Under the pieces are notes generated by a model. That model worked only from the letters and a program-made list of their open reading frames with translations. It was not told where the DNA came from and searched no databases. This document shows, in pieces, positions 17,472 to 25,875 of a stretch of DNA of 64,000 bases. The stretch spans positions 1,674,001-1,738,000 of the forward strand of contig NZ_CP139986.1 of assembly GCF_034424175.1 (NCBI RefSeq), given 5' to 3'. This DNA comes from Kluyvera intermedia (lineage in GTDB: Bacteria > Pseudomonadota > Gammaproteobacteria > Enterobacterales > Enterobacteriaceae). The position numbers and the translations under genes are program-made. Each line of letters starts with the position of its first letter. Position 1 is the first letter of the stretch.

Positions 17472-17869
17472 TATTTTTCCGCCTCTTCCTGGCCGACAAC
17501 TTTTCGTTCACCGTGGACCAGATGCGAACTCCAGCTCACTACCACCAGTACGACCAGCGTACTGATCGTGCAGGACACCACTACCGGGCCAAACTGCGCG
17601 CTCAGTAGCGCAAAATATTGCATCACGCCGACGCCAATGGGCACGAACAGCAGCGCCATATAACGAATAAGGACGTAGCAGCCGGGATTAACCCATTTGG
17701 CGGGCAGAATTTGTAGCCCCAGCAGGACGAAAAGAATAAGCATGCCAATAATGCTACCGGGGATCGTAATCGGCAGCAGTGACGAAATAAAAATACCGGC
17801 GTACAGGCAGGCGTAGATCAGCACGAATGCACGCAGGTATTGCCAGATGATATTCAGTGATTTGAGCAT
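17471..17869 (-). CDS. yohJ: YohJ, LrgA/CidA-family inner-membrane protein
   Basis: Starting at 17869 gives 132 residues, as in E. coli; AGGTGA just upstream supports this start over the longer frame from 17905. It has four membrane segments and the family stretch LPITIPGSIIGMLILFVLLG. It forms the usual pair with yohK, with overlapping stop and start. Holin-like behaviour is proposed for the family; the physiological role here is unknown. Confidence 0.92.
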   Translation of the reverse strand: MLKSLNIIWQYLRAFVLIYACLYAGIFISSLLPITIPGSIIGMLILFVLLGLQILPAKWVNPGCYVLIRYMALLFVPIGVGVMQYFALLSAQFGPVVVSCTISTLVVLVVVSWSSHLVHGERKVVGQEEAEK

Positions 17870-18076
17870 GGGATTCACCTTTCGTGGAATGCATTCATCA
17901 TACAATTAAACCCTAAACTGTGCTACCGATCACACCATGAATTCTGAGCATACCTGAGATAGACAAGCGGAACATCAGACAACTGACCGGGATTATCCCT
18001 CAGTTTATGTTGATACTACGTATATCTGCATCATGAAGGCTTGAAAGCTGCGCGCCATCAGGCGCACTCGCGCAAA

Positions 18077-18148
18077 TTGCCGGATGGCGGCTACGCCTTA
18101 TCCGGCCTACACCAATCGATAGCCCGGCCAAGCGCAGTTCTGCCGGGA
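18077..18148. repeat. REP/BIME pair upstream of yohJ
   Basis: A classic E. coli-type element (gccggatggcggctacgcc then ttatccggcctac, 18077-18110) is followed by one tagcccggccaagcg-type unit (18120-18148). The gap also holds about 200 bases (17870-18076) in which I see no gene. Confidence 0.75.
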
Positions 18149-18157
18149 ATATCATCG

Positions 18158-19543
18158 CTACCCGACCACCAGCGCTTTGTCCTTCGCCAACATAAACGGC
18201 CTTAAATATCCCACGCCGTTGGATAACGGAATCACATCATCGCTCAGCGCAATCTTTAGCACATCGCGGATATAAGTGCGTCGTGCCTCAATGCGCGCCC
18301 ACAGTTCAGGATAATTCTCCGCGATGTTTTTCTGTAACGCCGCATCCGCCAGCGCCACGCTCTCCTCGGCGCTGACGCCGGTATAGCCTGGCACTGAAGG
18401 AATAATATCAATCTGCAAAATCATCCCGCTTTTTAGCGTTTCGTTAGATTGCGGATAGACCGGCGAGGACATCCACTCCTCATCGGCGCTTAAATGCCCT
18501 GGATTCAAATGCCAGCCGTACTGTGCTTTGGGCAACACGTTTTCAACGAGGTTATACAACTCACCGCCTGCCATCCCGACATGAATATGAGTAAGCCACG
18601 CCGCCACTGCGCCAAAATAGGGCTTCGCCACGCGGTCTAAATAATCCTTCTGATTCTCTGGCAGTTCGCTTTCATCGGCAATAACAAACCCGCTGCGGCT
18701 GGAAAGCCCGCCTTTAAAGCCGGTGGTCATCGACAGCGGCTGACCGCGCTCCACCTTTTTATAGCTCGGATAGAGGTTTGCTTTCTCAAAGCGCTGCCCG
18801 GTAGCGGCAATGGCGACCACCGTCTGATACTGCCCTTCGCCCGCGAGCAATGCGCCCAATTCAGTTTCACGAATGCCGGGCTCGACCGCGTCCAGCGCCG
18901 TCAGCATACAGTTGGAGGCCAGATTCGCGCCGTATTCGTAATGGGCGATTTCGTTGGCGTTGTTAACCGTTCTCGCCCCTTTATCACCGCGAATAAACAG
19001 ATGCGCCGCATTCAGCAGATCCGCATGCGTGCTGTTCTTGACCGCCTCAACGATAAAATACGGCAGGTCGAAGAATTTTGCGTTATCAGCCAGGGTGGCG
19101 GTAAACATCTTCCAGCCGACCAGACCAATTTTCGACATCGCGCTTAGCCCCGTTTCATTGAACAGCTGCGAGAGCGGCTTTTCATTGTCCATTGGCTGAT
19201 TGGGCAGGGAGAAGTGCGGACAATGTTTAAGCGTGACCGGCAAACGTGCATGCTGCGCCATCTTCAGGTTTTCATTGCCAAGAATCGCCGTCGCATGGCC
19301 GGATTTATCCAGCACCAGCAATCCTTCCTCAAAGCGCGGAATAAATCCGGTCAGATACTCGAAGTTACCGCCATGCTCTTTATCGGCATAAATCACTAGC
19401 GCATCGAACCGTTCCTCGCGCATGCGTTCCAGCACCTTGTTTTTACGCTCCAGCATTGTGGCGTCGGTCAGTACGACTGGCGGCACATCGCTAAACTGGC
19501 GTGGGGCTTGCGTGGTCTGTAGCTGGATAACTGTCGAATTCAT
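18158..19543 (-). CDS. M24 (Xaa-Pro aminopeptidase-fold) family protein, metal site degenerate
   Basis: This 461-residue protein has a creatinase/prolidase N-terminal domain (about 30-190, RMREERFDALVIYADKEHGG) and a pita-bread M24 domain (about 205-430). In active M24 enzymes two aspartates sit in a VxxDxGxxxxGYxxDxTR segment; the aligned stretch here is SMTTGFKGGLSSRSGFV, with neither Asp. The positions that usually hold His (NPGHLSADEE), Glu (ILQIDIIPSV, here Asp) and Glu (GVSAEESVAL) are partly kept. It may therefore be metal-free, as creatinase is, with a non-peptidase activity. E. coli K-12 has no gene here. It is transcribed divergently from dusC. The substrate is unknown. Confidence 0.7.
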   Translation of the reverse strand: MNSTVIQLQTTQAPRQFSDVPPVVLTDATMLERKNKVLERMREERFDALVIYADKEHGGNFEYLTGFIPRFEEGLLVLDKSGHATAILGNENLKMAQHARLPVTLKHCPHFSLPNQPMDNEKPLSQLFNETGLSAMSKIGLVGWKMFTATLADNAKFFDLPYFIVEAVKNSTHADLLNAAHLFIRGDKGARTVNNANEIAHYEYGANLASNCMLTALDAVEPGIRETELGALLAGEGQYQTVVAIAATGQRFEKANLYPSYKKVERGQPLSMTTGFKGGLSSRSGFVIADESELPENQKDYLDRVAKPYFGAVAAWLTHIHVGMAGGELYNLVENVLPKAQYGWHLNPGHLSADEEWMSSPVYPQSNETLKSGMILQIDIIPSVPGYTGVSAEESVALADAALQKNIAENYPELWARIEARRTYIRDVLKIALSDDVIPLSNGVGYLRPFMLAKDKALVVG

Positions 19544-19654
19544 GATTCACCTCCTGATGTGTCGATAATTGCGAACAATACGTCGCGCTCCTGGCAGTGG
19601 AAAGCTGCATGTTTAGACGTTACCATAGCGCCTCTTTTTTTTCCGGATAACGAT

Positions 19655-20593
19655 ATGCGTGTTTTACTGGCGCCGATGGAAGGCGTGCTCGATTCGGTAG
19701 TGCGCGAGCTGCTGACCGAAGTGAATGATTACGATCTGTGCATCACCGAATTTCTGCGCGTGGTGGATCAACTGCTGCCGGTAAAATCATTCCAGAAACT
19801 GTGTCCGGAACTGCACAACGAAAGCCGTACGCCATCCGGCACCCGGGTGCGGGTGCAACTGCTGGGGCAATATCCGCAGTGGCTGGCGGAGAATGCTGCC
19901 CGCGCGGTGGAGTTAGGATCGTGGGGCGTTGACCTCAATTGCGGTTGCCCGTCGAAAACGGTTAACGGCAGCGGCGGTGGAGCGACGTTGCTAAAAGACC
20001 CTGAGCTGATTTATCAGGGTGCGAAAGCGATGCGCGAAGCGGTGCCTGCGCATCTGCCGGTAACGGTAAAAATCCGTCTGGGCTGGGACAGCGGCGCGCG
20101 GCAGTTTGAAATTGCCGATGCGGTACAACAGGCCGGCGCGACCGAACTGGCGGTACACGGGCGCACGAAAGAAGACGGCTATAAAGCGGAGCGCATTAAC
20201 TGGCAGGCCATTGCTGAGATTCGCCAGCGGTTGACCATTCCGGTGATTGCCAACGGTGAAATCTGGGGCTATCAAAGCGCGCAGGAGTGCATGGCGGTCA
20301 CCGGTTGTGATGCGGTGATGATTGGCCGTGGCGCGCTGAACGTGCCGAATTTAAGCCGGGTCATCAAATATAACGAGCCGCGCTTGCCGTGGCCGCAGGT
20401 GGTTGAGCTGCTAAAAAAATACACTCACCTGGAAAAACAGGGCGATACCGGGCTGTATCACGTCGCGCGTATTAAGCAGTGGCTGGGTTATTTGCGTAAA
20501 GAGTATGACGAGGCCACCACGCTGTTTACCGCCGTACGCGCGTTGCAGGAATCGAAGCTTATTTCTCGGGTCATTAACGAATGGCGTGGATAA
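19655..20593 (+). CDS. dusC: tRNA-dihydrouridine(16) synthase DusC
   Basis: Starting at 19655 gives 312 residues, beginning MRVLLAPMEGVLDSVVRELL like E. coli DusC; the frame extends to 19559 but the extra residues are not conserved. The flavin TIM barrel contains NCGCPSKTVNGSGGG with the catalytic cysteine at residue 98. The C-terminal helical domain binds tRNA. DusC reduces U16 in tRNA to dihydrouridine using FMN and NADPH. In E. coli it is followed by yohF; here a bgl operon follows. Confidence 0.95.
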   Translation: MRVLLAPMEGVLDSVVRELLTEVNDYDLCITEFLRVVDQLLPVKSFQKLCPELHNESRTPSGTRVRVQLLGQYPQWLAENAARAVELGSWGVDLNCGCPSKTVNGSGGGATLLKDPELIYQGAKAMREAVPAHLPVTVKIRLGWDSGARQFEIADAVQQAGATELAVHGRTKEDGYKAERINWQAIAEIRQRLTIPVIANGEIWGYQSAQECMAVTGCDAVMIGRGALNVPNLSRVIKYNEPRLPWPQVVELLKKYTHLEKQGDTGLYHVARIKQWLGYLRKEYDEATTLFTAVRALQESKLISRVINEWRG

Positions 20594-20597
20594 ACTA

Positions 20598-20613
20598 TCC
20601 GATCCACATCACA
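20598..20613 (+). promoter_or_regulatory. CRP-like site upstream of bglG
   Basis: TCCGATCCACATCACA keeps 8 of 10 CRP consensus positions. It precedes the bglG leader by about 50 bases. The E. coli bgl operon is CRP-dependent, so this is a plausible activator site. Confidence 0.4.
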
Positions 20614-20664
20614 AATTTTCGCTTGTTCCATTGAGCTATCGCCGCTGAAGATGAAATACTCGTG

Positions 20665-20730
20665 ACGATTGTTACTGCTTCGGCAGGCAAAACCTGATTA
20701 TCTGACGTTTGTCAGGAGTCAGGTTTTTTT
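20665..20730 (+). promoter_or_regulatory. BglG ribonucleic antiterminator (RAT) and terminator upstream of bglG
   Basis: The RAT-like stretch runs from about 20665 (ACGATTGTTACTGC) to 20695 (GCAGGCAAAACCT). Its last bases overlap the left arm of a terminator: AACCTGA (20690-20696) pairs with TCAGGTT (about 20718-20724), followed by a T-run. This is the BglG/LicT mechanism: dimeric antiterminator bound to the RAT prevents the terminator forming. Confidence 0.88.
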
Positions 20731-20747
20731 GTTTCTGGGGTCCATAA

Positions 20748-21581
20748 ATGCACATCGCCAAAGTACTTAATAATAATGTGGTGGTTGTTCTGGATGAACA
20801 CCGGCGTGAGCAGGTTGTGATGGGGCGAGGGCTCGCCTTTCAGAAACGCGTCGGTGACTCATTGGATGAGGCAAAAATAGAGAAAATTTTCGCCCTACAG
20901 AGCGACGAATTAGTCGGGCGTTTAGGTGAATTACTCAGTCAGATCCCGCTTGAGGTGATGACCACCTGTGATCGGATTATTGAACGTGCGCGCGAGCGGC
21001 TCGGAAAGCTACAAGAGAGCGTCTACATTACGCTCACCGACCACTGCCATTTCGCCATTGAGCGGCAGAAAAATGGGGTTGCGCTGCGTAACGTGCTGCT
21101 GTGGGAGATTAAACGGCTCTATCCGAAAGAGTTTACGCTAGGGCAGGAAGCGCGGGCGCTGATTGCCAAACGGCTTGGCGTAGAATTGGCGGAAGATGAA
21201 GCCGGGTTTATCGCACTGCATCTGGTGACCGCGCAGCTCAACAGCGAAATGCCGGAGGTGATGCACGTCACCCGGGTGATGCAAGAAATTCTGCAACTGG
21301 TGAAGTATCAGCTACATCTGGAGTACAACGAAGAGTCGTTGAGCTACCAGCGTTTTGTGACCCACCTGAAGTTTTTCGCTCAGCGGATGCTAACGCGCAC
21401 GGTGGTGGAAGACGATGACGCTGAACTGCATAGCGCGGTGAAGGACAACTACGCGAAAGCATGGAAATGCGCGGAGACCGTAGCCCTTCATTTGCAAAAC
21501 AGCTACCAGCGGTCGCTGACGACGGAAGAGATTATGTTTCTTGCCATTCATATTGAAAGGGTGAGAAAAGAGGGGCGTTAG
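20748..21581 (+). CDS. bglG: BglG-type transcriptional antiterminator
   Basis: This 277-residue protein starts MHIAKVLNNNVVVVLDEHRR, the RNA-binding CAT domain (about 1-58), followed by two PTS regulation domains. PRD1 contains DHCHFAIERQ and FIALHLVTAQLN; PRD2 contains ESLSYQRFVTHLKFFAQRM and FLAIHIERVRKEG. It closely resembles E. coli BglG. It binds the two RAT sites (20665 and 21595) to allow transcription through the leader and the bglG-bglF gap; BglF inactivates it by phosphorylation without substrate. A hairpin around the stop codon (GAGGGGCGTTAGCCCCTC, 21570-21587) precedes RAT2. Confidence 0.94.
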   Translation: MHIAKVLNNNVVVVLDEHRREQVVMGRGLAFQKRVGDSLDEAKIEKIFALQSDELVGRLGELLSQIPLEVMTTCDRIIERARERLGKLQESVYITLTDHCHFAIERQKNGVALRNVLLWEIKRLYPKEFTLGQEARALIAKRLGVELAEDEAGFIALHLVTAQLNSEMPEVMHVTRVMQEILQLVKYQLHLEYNEESLSYQRFVTHLKFFAQRMLTRTVVEDDDAELHSAVKDNYAKAWKCAETVALHLQNSYQRSLTTEEIMFLAIHIERVRKEGR

Positions 21582-21594
21582 CCCCTCCACAATT

Positions 21595-21665
21595 GGATTG
21601 TTACTGCATTACGCAGGCAAAACCTGAGCGCGACGTCATTTGGCGTCGTTCTCGGGTTTTTTTGT
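21595..21665 (+). promoter_or_regulatory. Second BglG RAT and terminator between bglG and bglF
   Basis: A near-perfect RAT starts GGATTGTTACTGCATTACGC at 21595 and ends with GCAGGCAAAACCT near 21625. It overlaps a terminator in which AAACCTGAG...CTCGGGTTT closes around an inner GACGTC/GGCGTC stem, followed by a T-run (to about 21663). Having RAT-terminator units both before and after bglG is the standard bgl operon design. Confidence 0.92.
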
Positions 21666-21693
21666 TTTTATATATATGCTCAAGGATCACGGT

Positions 21694-23547
21694 ATGGAAT
21701 ATAAAGCACTCGCGCAGGATATTCTCAGCCACGTTGGTGGCAAAGAGAATATTGTGAGTCTGGTTCACTGCGCTACACGGCTGCGTTTTAAGCTTAAAGA
21801 TAACGGCAAAGCGGATGCCAGTGCGCTTAAAGCGAATCCCGGCGTGATAATGGTGGTGGAGAGCGGCGGCCAGTTCCAGGTGGTTATCGGTAATCACGTC
21901 CACGAGGTGTGGCAGGCGGTGCGCTACGAAGCGGGCATTACCGATGAGAGTGAACCGGTGGTATTGAAGGGGGAGAAAACGTCGGTGCTGGGCCAGCTTA
22001 TCGATATTGTCTCCGGTATTTTCGCGCCGTTTATCGGCGTGATGGCGGCGACTGGCCTGTTGAAAGGGCTGCTGGCGCTGGCGGTGGTTTGCGGCTGGCT
22101 CAATACCGAGCAGGCAACCTATAAAATATGGTTTGCCGCCAGCGATGCGCTGTTCTTCTTCTTCCCGCTGTTCCTTGGTTACACTGCAGGGAAAAAATTT
22201 GGCGGTAACCCGTTTATCACCATGGTCATTGGCGGGGCACTGACGCATCCGTTAATGATTCAGGCCTTTGACGCTGCGCAGGCTCCGGGGGCTGCGACGG
22301 AATATTTCCTTGGTATTCCGGTCACCTTTATCAACTACAGTTCGTCGGTGATCCCGATTATTCTCGCCGCCTGGGTTAGCTGCTGGATTGAGCGCCGCAG
22401 TAATGCGTTGCTGCCGTCGGCGATGAAGAATTTCTTCACCCCGGCAATTTGCCTGGCCGTTGTGGTACCACTGACCTTCCTCATTATCGGGCCGGTTGCC
22501 ACCTGGCTTAGCCATCTGCTGGCCAATGGTTATCAGGTGGTTTATGTGGTTGCGCCATGGCTTGCGGGTGCGGCGCTCGGGGGACTGTGGCAGGTCTGCG
22601 TCATTTTCGGCCTGCACTGGGGGCTGGTACCGCTGATGATCAACAACATGACCGTACTGGGTCATGACTCAATGCTGCCGATTATCCTGCCCGCGGTGCT
22701 AGCGCAAGTAGGGGCGGTGCTGGGGATTTTTCTCGCCACCCGCGATGCACGTCAAAAAGTGCTGGCGGGCTCAGCGTTTTCTGCCGGGCTTTTTGGTATC
22801 ACCGAACCGGCTATTTACGGCTTGACGTTGCCACTGCGCCGTCCGTTTATTTTTGGCTGCGTAGCCGGAGCAATCGGTGGTGCGATTACCGCCTTCAGTA
22901 ACAGCTACGCCTTCTCATTTGGCCTACCGAATATCTTCTTCCCGGCGCAGATGATCCCGGCAAGCGGCATTGACGCCAGCGTCTGGGGCGGGCTTATCGG
23001 CATCGCGGTAGCCTTTACTTTGGCCTGTGCGCTGACCTTTCTTTTCGGCGTTCCACGTCAAAATACACCGCAGGCGGTGATCGCGAAAGCGTCGGGAAAT
23101 GACGTGCTTGCGCCGATGACCGGTACCGTTCTGGCGCTTGACCAGGTGCCAGATACCACCTTTGCCAGCGGTCTGTTGGGCAAAGGCGTGGCCATTATTC
23201 CCGCCGAGGGCAAGGTCATCGCGCCGTTTAATGGTGAAGTGGCCTCCATTTTCCAGACGAAACATGCCATCGGGTTATTAAGCGACAGCGGCATTGAGCT
23301 GCTGATCCACGTTGGTATTGATACCGTCAAGCTTGAGGGCGCGCCGTTCACCGCCCATGTGAAAGAGGGCGATAAAGTGAAGGCGGGCGATCTCCTGTTG
23401 ACCTTCGATCGCCAGGCCATTATCGACGCCGGTTATGATCTGGCGACGCCAATTATTATCAGCAACAGCGATGACTACCCAAGGCTGGATATCGCCGCCG
23501 TCAGTGCGGTAATCGCCGGTCAGCCGCTGTTGTCCGTGCAGCGTTAA
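21694..23547 (+). CDS. bglF: PTS beta-glucoside transporter EIIBCA
   Basis: Starting at 21694 (AAGGA ribosome site; the frame extends to 21640 inside the terminator) gives 617 residues, close to E. coli BglF (625). Domain order is IIB (1-90; phosphocysteine C26 in VSLVHCATRLRF), IIC (about 100-450; about ten membrane helices, with GLFGITEPAIYG), and IIA (about 480-617; phosphohistidine H539 in LLIHVGIDTVKLEG). It imports and phosphorylates aryl-beta-glucosides such as salicin and arbutin, and controls BglG. bglB begins 15 bases downstream. Confidence 0.94.
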   Translation: MEYKALAQDILSHVGGKENIVSLVHCATRLRFKLKDNGKADASALKANPGVIMVVESGGQFQVVIGNHVHEVWQAVRYEAGITDESEPVVLKGEKTSVLGQLIDIVSGIFAPFIGVMAATGLLKGLLALAVVCGWLNTEQATYKIWFAASDALFFFFPLFLGYTAGKKFGGNPFITMVIGGALTHPLMIQAFDAAQAPGAATEYFLGIPVTFINYSSSVIPIILAAWVSCWIERRSNALLPSAMKNFFTPAICLAVVVPLTFLIIGPVATWLSHLLANGYQVVYVVAPWLAGAALGGLWQVCVIFGLHWGLVPLMINNMTVLGHDSMLPIILPAVLAQVGAVLGIFLATRDARQKVLAGSAFSAGLFGITEPAIYGLTLPLRRPFIFGCVAGAIGGAITAFSNSYAFSFGLPNIFFPAQMIPASGIDASVWGGLIGIAVAFTLACALTFLFGVPRQNTPQAVIAKASGNDVLAPMTGTVLALDQVPDTTFASGLLGKGVAIIPAEGKVIAPFNGEVASIFQTKHAIGLLSDSGIELLIHVGIDTVKLEGAPFTAHVKEGDKVKAGDLLLTFDRQAIIDAGYDLATPIIISNSDDYPRLDIAAVSAVIAGQPLLSVQR

Positions 23548-23562
23548 TCACAGGAGAGAGAG

Positions 23563-24957
23563 ATGAAAACATTCCCGCAAACGTTTCTTTGGGGCGGCGC
23601 GACCGCAGCCAATCAGATTGAAGGCGCTTATCTGGAAGATGGCAAAGGGCTATCAACCTCCGACGTCCAGCCACAGGGTGTCTTTGGCGATGTGGTTGAG
23701 CGCGTACCGGGTGATTCCGGTATTAAAGATATTGCTATCGATTTCTACCACCGCTACCCGGAAGATATCTCGCTGTTTGCCGAAATGGGCTTTAACTGCC
23801 TGCGCGTTTCAATTGCCTGGACGCGAATCTTCCCCAACGGTGATGACGCTACGCCAAATGAAGCGGGTCTGGCCTACTATGACAAGCTGTTCGATGAGAT
23901 GGCAAAATACAACATTACCCCGCTGGTGACGTTGTCGCACTACGAGATGCCGTGGGCGCTGGTGAAAAATTACGGCGGCTGGGGCAATCGCAAGGTAATT
24001 GGCTTCTTTGAACGCTACGCGCGTACGGTGTTTGAGCGTTACCAAAGCAAAGTGAAACTGTGGCTGACGTTTAACGAAATCAACATGTCGCTGCATGCGC
24101 CAATGACCGGTGTTGGTTTACCGGCTGACAGCAGCAAAGCGCAAGTTTATCAGGCTATTCATCATCAACTGGTGGCTAGCGCGCTGGCGGTAAAAGCCTG
24201 CCATGACATTGTTGCTGAAGGCAAAATCGGTAATATGCTGCTGGGCGGCCTGATGTATCCGCTAAGCTGCAAGCCGGAAGATGTGTTCAAAACGCTCCAG
24301 GAAAATCGTAGCTGGCAGTTCTTTGGTGACGTGCAGTGTCGCGGTGCGTATCCGGGCTATATTTTGCGCTATTTCCGTGAGAGTGGCTTTACGCTGGAGA
24401 TAACCGACGCCGACCGTGAAGCGCTGAAATCCACCGTCGATTTTATCTCGTTTAGCTACTACATGACCGGCTGTGTCACCGCCGATGAAGCGCTGAATCA
24501 GAAGGCGCGTGGTAACATCCTCAACATGGTGCCGAACCCGCATCTGGCCAGTTCGGAATGGGGTTGGCAGATTGACCCGCTAGGGTTGCGCACGCTGCTG
24601 AACGTTCTGTGGGATCGCTATCAAAAACCGCTGTTTATCGTGGAAAACGGCCTAGGCGCCAAGGACAAAGTGGAAGCCGATGGCAGCATCAACGATGACT
24701 ACCGAATCAGCTATCTGAACGATCACCTGGTGCAGGCGCGTGAAGCTATTGCGGACGGCGTTGAGCTGATGGGCTTTACCAGTTGGGGGCCTATCGATCT
24801 GGTCAGCGCGTCAAAAGCGGAGTTGTCTAAACGCTATGGCTTTATCTACGTTGACCGCAATGACGACGGAAGCGGCACGCTGGCACGGAGTAAGAAGAAA
24901 AGCTTTGGCTGGTATAAAGAGGTGATTGCCACCCGTGGTGCGAGCCTAAAAGAGTAA
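23563..24957 (+). CDS. bglB: 6-phospho-beta-glucosidase BglB
   Basis: This 464-residue GH1 enzyme begins KTFPQTFLWGGATAANQIEG. The acid/base glutamate is E172 in LTFNEINMS and the nucleophile is E361 in IVENGLGAKD. The phosphate-binding stretch SKAELSKRYGFIYVD near the C-terminus is typical of 6-phospho-glucosidases. It hydrolyses phosphorylated beta-glucosides delivered by BglF in the cytoplasm. The sequence is closer to E. coli BglB than to AscB or BglA. It is the last gene of bglGFB; an AGGAGAG ribosome site precedes it and a REP follows. Confidence 0.94.
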   Translation: MKTFPQTFLWGGATAANQIEGAYLEDGKGLSTSDVQPQGVFGDVVERVPGDSGIKDIAIDFYHRYPEDISLFAEMGFNCLRVSIAWTRIFPNGDDATPNEAGLAYYDKLFDEMAKYNITPLVTLSHYEMPWALVKNYGGWGNRKVIGFFERYARTVFERYQSKVKLWLTFNEINMSLHAPMTGVGLPADSSKAQVYQAIHHQLVASALAVKACHDIVAEGKIGNMLLGGLMYPLSCKPEDVFKTLQENRSWQFFGDVQCRGAYPGYILRYFRESGFTLEITDADREALKSTVDFISFSYYMTGCVTADEALNQKARGNILNMVPNPHLASSEWGWQIDPLGLRTLLNVLWDRYQKPLFIVENGLGAKDKVEADGSINDDYRISYLNDHLVQAREAIADGVELMGFTSWGPIDLVSASKAELSKRYGFIYVDRNDDGSGTLARSKKKSFGWYKEVIATRGASLKE

Positions 24958-24968
24958 ACCTCGGTGAA

Positions 24969-25001
24969 TTGCCGGATAAGGCGCAGCCGCCATCCGGCAA
25001 T
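24969..25001. repeat. REP element between bglB and the methyltransferase gene
   Basis: ttgccggataaggcgcagcc followed by gccatccggcaa is an E. coli-type REP hairpin lying in the 50-base gap of two convergent genes. Confidence 0.8.
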
Positions 25002-25007
25002 CCCCCC

Positions 25008-25742
25008 TCACGCCGGTTTGTGCGCCCGCAGAATAAAAATCATCGGACGTTCTTTCTCTTCATCTAATGCCGGATTGGCGGCAATCTGCTCTGCCGTGGG
25101 GCCCCATTCATTCAAATTTTCAATCACAAAACCGGTGGCAATCAGCGCATTAATCCAGCTGGCAAGCGTACGGTGCTGTTTCTTCACACCATCGGCAAAC
25201 CAATTGCTGATACGATCGCCTTCTTGCTGATAATGGCTGACCGGCCAGCTTTTCTGCCCGTTCTCATCTTCTTGCCAACCCTGCTTAAGCGGCGCGGTGT
25301 AGATCGGATGTTCGGCAGAAAATAGCAGCGTGCCGCCTGGTGTTAAAGCGTTAAAAACATTCGCGAGTAGCGGGGCGATATCGGGTAAATAGTGCAGCGC
25401 CAGCGAGCTGTAGACCAGCTCGCAGCTATCGGGCGTGAGTGCCAGGGTCTGCAAATCTTCACAGCGATATTCAACTCCCTCTCCATCGGTCATTTCGCGC
25501 GCCCGTTCCAGCATTCGACTGGAAAGATCCAGCCCAATGACCTGTGCTGCACCCTGGTCGCGCGCCCAGCGGCAAAACCAGCCGTAGCCGCAGCCAAGAT
25601 CAACCACTCGCTGGCCTGCCAGTGCTGGCATCATTTGCACAATGCTGTGCCACTCCGGCGCGCCGTCCAGCCCTTTGACCGAACGGTCGAGCGTGGCGTA
25701 ACCGGCGAAGAAATTAGGATCGTCATAAATGTTCTGACTCAT
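25008..25742 (-). CDS. Class I SAM-dependent methyltransferase
   Basis: The protein is 244 residues from ATG 25742, chosen because GGAG lies five bases before it; a GTG two codons upstream is the alternative. The glycine-rich SAM motif I VVDLGCGYGWFCRWA (about residues 44-58) is followed by motif II IGLDLSSRMLERAR and a small-molecule-type C-terminal half (HPIYTAPLKQGW). It resembles UbiE/YafE-like methyltransferases. The substrate is unknown. E. coli has yohF at this relative position, so this is an accessory gene. It is divergent from mdtQ. Confidence 0.8.
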   Translation of the reverse strand: MSQNIYDDPNFFAGYATLDRSVKGLDGAPEWHSIVQMMPALAGQRVVDLGCGYGWFCRWARDQGAAQVIGLDLSSRMLERAREMTDGEGVEYRCEDLQTLALTPDSCELVYSSLALHYLPDIAPLLANVFNALTPGGTLLFSAEHPIYTAPLKQGWQEDENGQKSWPVSHYQQEGDRISNWFADGVKKQHRTLASWINALIATGFVIENLNEWGPTAEQIAANPALDEEKERPMIFILRAHKPA

Positions 25743-25875
25743 GTTCACTCCATGAATTTTAAGTGTTATTAGCTGTGAGGAAGTATGTCGGATTATGTTC
25801 CCACACGCTTTACTAAAAGGATTGAATCCATTTAAATTATTATAACCCTTCTTATTTTGTAACCTGACCTCTCAA

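Noticed and set aside
21601..22248. Reverse frame (215 codons) opposite the start of bglF
   Set aside because: It covers the RAT/terminator and the IIB domain coding strand; composition rich in His, Arg and Gln is typical of a shadow frame.
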